From Planctomycetaceae bacterium (lineage in GTDB: Bacteria > Planctomycetota > Planctomycetia > Pirellulales > Thermoguttaceae): DNA of 64,000 nt. A model generated the notes under the pieces. That model saw only the letters and a list, made by a program, of their open reading frames with translations, searched no databases and was not told the origin of the DNA. Location: positions 1 through 64,000 of the forward strand of contig WRKP01000005.1 of NCBI GenBank assembly GCA_009778035.1, given 5' to 3'. Made by a program: the position numbers and the translations under genes. Positions 51,051 to 58,292 of the stretch are shown here, in pieces; the first letter of the stretch is position 1, and each line of letters starts with the position of its first letter.

Positions 51051-52925
51051 CTACTCCAACGCCCAAATGCGAACGACTCTGTCCTCGCCGCCCGTTACTA
51101 TTTTCCCACCATCCGGTGAAAAAATTGCCGAATGCACATCATCCCTGTGCTCCCGCAATACCAATAACTCCCCTCCCGACTCGGCTTCCCAAATCCGAAC
51201 CGTTCCGTCATCCCCACACGTCACGACAAACCTTCCGTCAGGAGAAAAAGCCGCCGAAGAAACATCATCCCCATGTCCCCGTAATGCTTGCAATTCCCCG
51301 CCGGATTCGGCATCCCAAATCCGAGCCGTATTGTCCTCACTTGCCGTTACGATTCGCCTGCCGTTCGGGGAAAAAACCGCCGATTCGACCGAATCCGTAT
51401 GTCCCCGCAATGTTCGCAATTCCCTGCCCGATTCGGCATCCCAAATCCGAACCGTTCTGTCCGAACTGCTCGAAACAATTCGCCGTCCATCCTGCGAAAA
51501 AGCAACGGAATTGACATCATCCCTGTGTCCCTGCAATGTTTGCAACGCCCTTCCCGATTCGGCATCCCAAATGCGGATGGTGTTGTCCTCGCTGCCCGTT
51601 ACGATTCGCCTGCCGTTCGGAGAAAAAACCGCCGATTCGACCGTATCTCTATGTCCTTGTAGCCGTCGCAATTCTCTGCCGGATTCGGCATCCCAAATCC
51701 GGGCAGTTCTGTCCGAACTGCTTGTTACAATGTGCCTTCCGTCTGGCGAAAAAGCGGCGAAATTGACGTCGTCCGTGTGGCCACTCAATGTTTGCAGTTC
51801 TCTGCCGGATTCGGCGTCCCAAATCCGGGCAGTCCTGTCCGAACTGCTCGTTACAATGCGTCTTCCGTCCGGCGAAAAAGCAACGGAACTGACATCGTTT
51901 GTATGGCCTCGGATTTCCAAAATGGAACGAGCAGCGGTGATCGTTCCGGCTGGCAATCGGCTATCACCGTCGTTGCCGCCTGAAATTCGGCTTTGCGGCT
52001 GTCCCTGACAAAACGCCAGGGTAATACTGACGAGCAGGGCGGTCGAAAAGACCGATGCCGTCCAGGCCTGCGAACTCGCGTGACTCCCGTGCTTACGCAA
52101 CGGGCTCTGTATTTGTTCAATACGTCTCATAATTTTCTCCTTTCGTGAAAATGGTTGAAGGATAGGAAGTAAACGTTCTCCGGCAACGAGCCGAAGAAGT
52201 GTATCGGTATATTGTTCCGGCGGAATGTTCCCCTGTGCAAGCACGACATAATCGCAGGCCTCATCGGCAGCAAAATCGCATTGCCAAAGCACGAACCAGT
52301 ACAAAGGATGCCAAAACAGTAAGGCTCCGCATAGCCGCGTGAACAGAGCGGTCAAGTGATCCCGACGGATGATGTGCGATAATTCGTGCAGAAACACGGC
52401 ATCGCGTTCGGTATTGTCGAGTTTTTCCGCCAGCGATTCGGGCAGCAACACCGCCGGATGGAGCCCCCAGCACCAGACCGTCGGGCTTTTGACGCTCGGC
52501 GATGTGAACAAAATCGGCAGCGATACATTGCGGAGCATCTTGGAATGACGCAAAAGCGCATCCTGCAGTTCTCTGTCGGGATAGGGGGTTGCGTGGAACA
52601 TCAATTTTCGTGAATGGGCAATGCCGTAGAGCAGGATGGCGAGGAAAAAGAGCATTCCTGCAAGGCAAAATATGCCGAGCGTGTGGAGATTGATCCATTG
52701 CGGAATGACGGAGATTTGCAGCATTCCATTTCCGGTAGCGAAGACGAGCGTGGAAAGCAGGGGTGTGAGTATCGCGGCAAAAATCCCTGTGGCGTAGAGC
52801 CAATGGGCTTTCCAGGGTGCGTATCGGTAGCGTTTTCCGAGCACCCACGCGGCAGCCAGCCAAAACGTGGACTGCCAAAGGGCGAAAAGCACGAAAGTAC
52901 CGAGAAGGGGGATTGTGGTTGTCAT
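51051..52925 (-). CDS. M56 family metallopeptidase fused to a WD40-repeat domain
   Basis: HELSHIIRRDHL (HExxH); seven GH..DV.S..FSPDGR.IVT...D.T.RIWDAESG repeats. Confidence 0.92.
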   Translation of the reverse strand: MTTTIPLLGTFVLFALWQSTFWLAAAWVLGKRYRYAPWKAHWLYATGIFAAILTPLLSTLVFATGNGMLQISVIPQWINLHTLGIFCLAGMLFFLAILLYGIAHSRKLMFHATPYPDRELQDALLRHSKMLRNVSLPILFTSPSVKSPTVWCWGLHPAVLLPESLAEKLDNTERDAVFLHELSHIIRRDHLTALFTRLCGALLFWHPLYWFVLWQCDFAADEACDYVVLAQGNIPPEQYTDTLLRLVAGERLLPILQPFSRKEKIMRRIEQIQSPLRKHGSHASSQAWTASVFSTALLVSITLAFCQGQPQSRISGGNDGDSRLPAGTITAARSILEIRGHTNDVSSVAFSPDGRRIVTSSSDRTARIWDAESGRELQTLSGHTDDVNFAAFSPDGRHIVTSSSDRTARIWDAESGRELRRLQGHRDTVESAVFSPNGRRIVTGSEDNTIRIWDAESGRALQTLQGHRDDVNSVAFSQDGRRIVSSSSDRTVRIWDAESGRELRTLRGHTDSVESAVFSPNGRRIVTASEDNTARIWDAESGGELQALRGHGDDVSSAAFSPDGRFVVTCGDDGTVRIWEAESGGELLVLREHRDDVHSAIFSPDGGKIVTGGEDRVVRIWALE

Positions 52926-53332
52926 AGGTTCTGTGAACGTTCTTTTTTTTCGGCAATCATTTTTCGTATCTCTGCCAATTCATCCTCGTTGAGGCCGGTA
53001 TCATCGACGAAATGCTGGAACAGGAGCGTTTTGCTTCCGCCGAGGAAGGTGTCGGCAAATTTCCGCAGGGCGTCGCCGATGGCACCGCTTCGGCTACGCG
53101 TCGCTTTGTACAGGTACGTTCGGCAATTATCCGGGGCGGGCTCGTGGGTGAGCCAGCCGGTTTTTTCGAGTTTTTGCATCGTAGCGAGTACGGTCGTGTA
53201 GGCCAGCGGCGTATCGGTATTGGCATTGAGTTCGGCAAGGACATCGTGAACGGTGGCTCCGTTGCGTTGCCAAACGATTTCCAGCACACGGCGTTGTTGT
53301 CCGCCGAGGGCGTTGAGTTCGTGTGCGTTCAT
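52922..53332 (-). CDS. BlaI/MecI/CopY-type transcriptional regulator
   Basis: LEIVWQRNGATVHDVLAELN...AYTTVLATMQKLEKTGWL; ATGA overlap with the M56-WD40 gene. Confidence 0.9.
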   Translation of the reverse strand: MNAHELNALGGQQRRVLEIVWQRNGATVHDVLAELNANTDTPLAYTTVLATMQKLEKTGWLTHEPAPDNCRTYLYKATRSRSGAIGDALRKFADTFLGGSKTLLFQHFVDDTGLNEDELAEIRKMIAEKKERSQNL

Positions 53333-53373
53333 GTTTTGTTAAAAACTGCGGCGAGCAGTACGTCTTATAATAA

Positions 53374-53390
53374 TACTACATCCGATAGTA
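53374..53390. promoter_or_regulatory. palindromic operator candidate upstream of the second BlaI gene
   Basis: TACTA-catccga-TAGTA. Confidence 0.4.
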
Positions 53391-53429
53391 ATTACAAGGG
53401 GGGACAGCCTCTTGGGCGTTTTAGGAGAA

Positions 53430-53548
53430 AAAAGCCGTCATTCCGGCAATGCCTACCTCTGGGCAATGCTACCTCTGGATTCCGGCTTGCGCCGGAATGA
53501 CGGTTTTTTGTCCAGAGTAATTTGAAGAGCAATTTGAAATACGCTCTA
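53430..53548. repeat. MITE-like copy, right end overlaps the pilT stop codon
   Basis: gccgtcattccggc ... gcgccggaatgacggttttttgtccagagtaatttgaagagcaatttgaaatacgctcta. Confidence 0.65.
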
Positions 53549-54703
53549 GGTATACTTAATCTTCGGATTGCGTTTGCCTTTGGGCTCATCATCCCCTTCG
53601 TCGTCGTCATCCTCGTCGCCGTCGTCGGAGATTCCCTGCTCATGTTTGAGCATCTTATCAATCAACGCATCCGGCATGTTCGCCTTCGTGATGGCGTCTT
53701 CCTTAAGAACAATGCCGTCTCGCCAAAGTCTGAAAAGATGGTCGTCCAGCAACTGCATTCCCAACTTATGTCCCGTCTGAATTGACGATGTGATACGGAA
53801 AGTCTTGTTTTCCCTAATCAAGTTGGCAATCGCGCTCGTAACGACGAGCATTTCGTATGCCGCAACACGACCACCCTGAATCCGAGGCAAAAGTTGCTGG
53901 GCCAACACGCCAATAATCGCCGTCGAAAGTTGCGTCCGTATCTGATCCTGCTGATTCGTCGGGAAAACGTCGATAATTCGGTTAATCGTTCCCGCCGCAC
54001 TGGATGTATGCAACGTTCCAAACACGATGTGTCCCGTCTCTGCGGCCGTAATTGCGGCTTCAATCGTCTCCAAGTCCCGTAATTCGCCGACGAGAATCAC
54101 GTCAGGGTCTTGCCGCAACGCCCGGCGGAGTGCCTCCGAAAACGTTGGAACATCAACACCGACTTCACGCTGGTTGACCGTCGATTTTTTATGGTAATGA
54201 TAAAATTCGATCGGATCTTCAATCGTGATGATATGATGATCGACATTTTGGTTTAGAAAATCAACGCACGCGGCGAGTGTGGTCGATTTACCCGACCCGG
54301 TTGGGCCGGTAACGAGCACCATCCCGCGGGAGCGTGTAATCAGGTCTTTCATAACCGGCGGCGTATTGAGTTGCTCCATCGTCAGCAAGGTGTTGGGAAT
54401 TTGCCGAAGCACCATACTGGTATTGCCGCGTTGTTTGAAAATGGAAACACGAAATCGGGCTTTGTCGCCGTATGCCATACCGAAGTCGGTGCTGCCTGAT
54501 TGCTGTAGTTCTTGCTGGCAGCGGTCGGGCGCGATACTTTTCATCAGGGCGACGGTATCATCGGGCTCGAGGACTTTCGTTTCGAGTCTGACGAGCCGGC
54601 CGTGCAACCGCAAGACGGGCGGTTGCCCCACGGAGATGTGCAAATCGCTTGCCCCTTGAACGTAGACGGTTTCCAACAACTTATCCGCTAAAATTGTGCT
54701 CAT
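53546..54703 (-). CDS. pilT: type IV pilus twitching motility ATPase
   Basis: GLVLVTGPTGSGKSTT-like Walker A (GMVLVTGPTGSGKSTTLAA), RQDPDVILVGELRDLETIEAAITAAETGH. Confidence 0.93.
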   Translation of the reverse strand: MSTILADKLLETVYVQGASDLHISVGQPPVLRLHGRLVRLETKVLEPDDTVALMKSIAPDRCQQELQQSGSTDFGMAYGDKARFRVSIFKQRGNTSMVLRQIPNTLLTMEQLNTPPVMKDLITRSRGMVLVTGPTGSGKSTTLAACVDFLNQNVDHHIITIEDPIEFYHYHKKSTVNQREVGVDVPTFSEALRRALRQDPDVILVGELRDLETIEAAITAAETGHIVFGTLHTSSAAGTINRIIDVFPTNQQDQIRTQLSTAIIGVLAQQLLPRIQGGRVAAYEMLVVTSAIANLIRENKTFRITSSIQTGHKLGMQLLDDHLFRLWRDGIVLKEDAITKANMPDALIDKMLKHEQGISDDGDEDDDDEGDDEPKGKRNPKIKYT

Positions 54704-54775
54704 ATTCGGACGGTTCCTGTTATTACGATATGGGGCATTATAGCGTTTGCACCGGCAAAGTGCAACGATTGCATC

Positions 54776-56161
54776 CTAGCCGATCCGCTCCCGAAACGGT
54801 TCATCAATCGTCGCTCGGCCCGGACGCGGAATCCGATAATTGCCGTTCGCGTCCGGCATCGTCGGGGAATCATGACCCAACCGCAAATCCGCAAGGTTCG
54901 GTGCATATTGAAATGTCGACGCCCAGGCCTCATCCGCCGTAACCAACTGGCCCGTCTCCATTGCCATCCGCCCCATAACAGCCGTAAACGTCGCCTCAAC
55001 CCCGCGTTCCATCTCATTCCATGCCGTATTTTCCCGAATCGCTTTGAAAAATCGGTTGTGCTGCGTTTGATAAGAATCATTCCAATCAGAACGCGGTGCC
55101 CAAAACGGCCGCTGACTCGGGCGTTGGGCATTCCAATCCGCAAACATTCTCGGATCATTGACGCCCTCGCCCAATACCGCACTGCCCTTGGAACCGTGAA
55201 TCACCGCCCTAAACCCATGCCAGGTATTCGCCATCGCAACGGTATACATATTCATAATTTTTCCGTCGTCGAAGGTATACTGCACGTTGGCATTGTCAAT
55301 TAACTCGTCTTGGTCTTGCCGGAAAAGCCGACCGCCCATCCCGAGAGCGGCAACGGGACGCTTTTGATGCGCCCAACTGCAAATATCCAAATTGTGGATC
55401 AACGCATCGACGATAAACCCGCCGGTCAGCCAGTTAAAGTTAAAAATCCGCCGCAGTTGATGCTGTAGCGGCGAAAAGTCGCCTTGGCGTCCGAGCGAGT
55501 GCGCATTTTCGCATCGGTATACATAAAAGGCAATCAATTCGCCGAGTTCGCCGCCGTGAATTGCCTGAATGATTTCTTCGGTTCGGTAAACATGTCGATT
55601 GTTCAGACCGACGGCAACTTTGAGTCCTTTGGCTTCGGCTTGTCGGTTCGTTTCTTGCATTGATTTGAGGCCTGGTACATCAACGGCGACGGGTTTTTCG
55701 GCAAAGATGTGCAGTCCTTTTTGGACGGCGTAGGCGAAGTGCAGGGGACGAAATGCCGGCGGAGAAGTCAGCAGCACGAGATCGCCGGCGGAGAGTGTAT
55801 CCATCGCTTTGATGTATCCATCGAGGTCGCCAAAGGAGCGTTCGGGCGGCACATCGACTTTGTGCCCTTGGTTTTGGTGGTCGAGTTCGTCTTTGATGAT
55901 TCGTCCCGCATTGCGTGCTCTTTCGGGAAAGGCATCGGCGATCGTCCAGAGTTTGACGTTGTCATCGGCGGCGAGTGCTTGGATGGCAGCACCTCGACCT
56001 CGGTTTCCGCTGCCGATGAGTGCGATTTTGATGGTATTATTTTCGCTGGCGTGGACGTGCGGGACGAGTTGGGAGGCGATTGCGGTGCCTGTTGCGGCGA
56101 GCAGGCCGGTTTGTTTCAGAAAGCCGCGGCGAGAGGGTTTGGTGTGCAGGAAAGAGGTCAT
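54776..56161 (-). CDS. Gfo/Idh/MocA family oxidoreductase with Tat signal
   Basis: [41 protein letters not shown]. Confidence 0.9.
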   Translation of the reverse strand: MTSFLHTKPSRRGFLKQTGLLAATGTAIASQLVPHVHASENNTIKIALIGSGNRGRGAAIQALAADDNVKLWTIADAFPERARNAGRIIKDELDHQNQGHKVDVPPERSFGDLDGYIKAMDTLSAGDLVLLTSPPAFRPLHFAYAVQKGLHIFAEKPVAVDVPGLKSMQETNRQAEAKGLKVAVGLNNRHVYRTEEIIQAIHGGELGELIAFYVYRCENAHSLGRQGDFSPLQHQLRRIFNFNWLTGGFIVDALIHNLDICSWAHQKRPVAALGMGGRLFRQDQDELIDNANVQYTFDDGKIMNMYTVAMANTWHGFRAVIHGSKGSAVLGEGVNDPRMFADWNAQRPSQRPFWAPRSDWNDSYQTQHNRFFKAIRENTAWNEMERGVEATFTAVMGRMAMETGQLVTADEAWASTFQYAPNLADLRLGHDSPTMPDANGNYRIPRPGRATIDEPFRERIG

Positions 56162-56293
56162 AGAACGGTAAAGGGGTGGGAAGAATATACCCCTATTGTA
56201 TCCGAAAGTCCATGGAGCCGCAATCGTCATTCCGGCACTAGCCGGAACCCAGCGGGACGGCTTCCCGACGGTTTATGGTATAACAAAAAACCA

Positions 56294-57088
56294 ATGAAAT
56301 GGAACGCCATATACAACCAAGACTGCCTGGCCGGAATGAAAGAACTCGAAACCGGCACCGTTGATCTCGTTTTTACCGATCCGCCGTTCAACATCGGATA
56401 TTCCTACGATGTCTATCACGATAAACTCGAAGACAATGAATACCTTCAATGGTCGAAAATCTGGATGAGCGAAGTCTGCCGCATATTAAAGCCCACCGGG
56501 ACTTTTTGGCTCGCAATCGGCGATGAATTCGCTGCCGAACTCAAAGTCTGTGCAACCCGGGAACTCGGTCTAACCTGCCGAAGTTGGGTCGTTTGGTATT
56601 ATACCTTCGGCGTGAATTGCACCAAAAAATTTACCCGTTCCCATGTTCATCTTTTTCATTTTGTGAAAGATCCCAAACAGTTCACGTTCAACAACGAGGC
56701 CGTTCGGGTTCCGAGTGCGAGGCAGTTGATTTACAACGACAAACGGGCCAATCCGAAGGGTCGCCTGCCCGATGATACTTGGATCCTGCGTCCGCAGGAA
56801 CTCAAAGAGGAATTCGGCTTTGACAAGGATACCTGGCATGTTTCCCGAGTTTGCGGAACGTACAAGGAGCGGCAGGGCTGGCACGGCTGCCAAATGCCGG
56901 AAGCGATTCTTGAACGCATCATTTTGGTATCGTCGAATGAGGGCGAAAAAGTATTTGATCCTTTTTTGGGCAGCGGGACGACGGTTGCGGTTGCCAAGCG
57001 GCTGAACCGGCGGTATTTGGGCTTTGAAATATCGCCGGAATACTGGGAACAATGCCGAAACCGCTTGGCCGGCAATTTCCGGCGTTAG
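56294..57088 (+). CDS. DNA methyltransferase (beta-class motif order)
   Basis: [16 protein letters not shown] near the N-terminus, [31 protein letters not shown] at the C-terminus. Confidence 0.9.
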   Translation: MKWNAIYNQDCLAGMKELETGTVDLVFTDPPFNIGYSYDVYHDKLEDNEYLQWSKIWMSEVCRILKPTGTFWLAIGDEFAAELKVCATRELGLTCRSWVVWYYTFGVNCTKKFTRSHVHLFHFVKDPKQFTFNNEAVRVPSARQLIYNDKRANPKGRLPDDTWILRPQELKEEFGFDKDTWHVSRVCGTYKERQGWHGCQMPEAILERIILVSSNEGEKVFDPFLGSGTTVAVAKRLNRRYLGFEISPEYWEQCRNRLAGNFRR

Positions 57089-57121
57089 CCGCGTCGCCTC
57101 CATCCTATATTACAATGGGAA

Positions 57122-57580
57122 TTACAACGGGACGCAGTGCTCGCGTATCGTTTTTTTTGTAATCGGATGCACCCAATCGCCGGCAATATCGCTTGCCGGA
57201 ACCAACACAAATTGCCGATTGAGCATTTCAATATGGGGAATGGTTAATTTTTGCAATGTGACGATTTGACATCCGTAAAGCAATATGTCGATGTCTAACG
57301 TTCGTGCCCCCCAACGTTCGGAGCGTACACGTCCGAAATCCGCCTCGATTTTTTGCAACGTTTCGAGTAATTCCGTTGGCGGCATCGTTGTTCGGATGAT
57401 TCCCGTTGCATTGAGAAACATCGGTTGGCCCGCTGGCCCGCCGATTGGTTCCGTTTCGTAAAGGGAACTCAACCGCACCGTTTCAACCGCTGGCGTCTGA
57501 CCTAAAATTTGCCAAGCACCGGACAGTGTCGCATCGCGATCGCCCAAATTGGAACCAAAAGACAGCAGCACCGGAAGCAT
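57122..57580 (-). CDS. folK: 2-amino-4-hydroxy-6-hydroxymethyldihydropteridine pyrophosphokinase
   Basis: LSFGSNLGDRDATL, RSERWGARTLDIDILLYG, IPHIEMLNRQFVLVP. Confidence 0.93.
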   Translation of the reverse strand: MLPVLLSFGSNLGDRDATLSGAWQILGQTPAVETVRLSSLYETEPIGGPAGQPMFLNATGIIRTTMPPTELLETLQKIEADFGRVRSERWGARTLDIDILLYGCQIVTLQKLTIPHIEMLNRQFVLVPASDIAGDWVHPITKKTIREHCVPL

Positions 57581-57692
57581 AGGCAAATTATAGCGTAAGT
57601 ATTAAAACATTGCGGCACCGTTAATCTTCGGCTATAATTGCCGAGCACTGGCCGACTCGCAATCGGAAGCCTACAGCAAAACGCATCGCCTT

Positions 57693-58280
57693 ATGAAAAT
57701 CATTCGCCGCCTTTACGATTGGGTTCTCTCCTGGGCGGAAACGCGATTCGGTACGCCGGCACTCGGCGTCATGTCCTTTTGCGAAAGTTCCTTCTTTCCC
57801 ATCCCGCCAGACGTTTTGCAAATTGCCTTATCGGTCAGCAAACCGCTCCGCTCATTTTGGTACGCGACCGTCAGTTTGATAGGCTCCGTACTTGGAGCCT
57901 TGCTGGGATACCTCATCGGATATGTTTTTTGGGAATTAACCAAAGATTTCTTCTTTAACTATGTGTTTTCCGAAGAAATTTTCAACAAAGTTGGCGAACT
58001 TTATGCGGAAAATGCCTTTCTTGTGATATTCACGGCGGCATTTACGCCGATTCCCTACAAGGCCTGCACGGTTGCAGCCGGATTTTGGGAAATTTCGCTG
58101 TTAACCCTGATTCTCGCTTCGATTGCAGGCCGAGGACTGCGATTTTATTCCGTTGCTGCTTTGATGTACTTTTTCGGTCCGACCGTAAAGATTTGGATTG
58201 ATCGGCATTTCAACTGGATGACGATTATTTTCACGATTCTTGTCATCGTTGGCGTTGTCATGCTCAAAGTGGTGCTGTAA
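57693..58280 (+). CDS. YqaA/DedA-like (VTT domain) membrane protein
   Basis: SFCESSFFPIPPDVLQIALSV, FTAAFTPIPYKACTVAAG. Confidence 0.8.
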   Translation: MKIIRRLYDWVLSWAETRFGTPALGVMSFCESSFFPIPPDVLQIALSVSKPLRSFWYATVSLIGSVLGALLGYLIGYVFWELTKDFFFNYVFSEEIFNKVGELYAENAFLVIFTAAFTPIPYKACTVAAGFWEISLLTLILASIAGRGLRFYSVAALMYFFGPTVKIWIDRHFNWMTIIFTILVIVGVVMLKVVL

Positions 58281-58292
58281 ACAGAGTTGCGT

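Noticed and set aside
51067-52008. 313-aa plus-strand repetitive ORF
   Set aside because: Antisense reading of the WD40 repeats; its repetitiveness derives from the real gene.
14811-53548. CRISPR interpretation of the recurring CGTCATTCCGGCG sequence
   Set aside because: Copies are dispersed, palindromic and kilobases apart, with no regular spacers and no cas genes.
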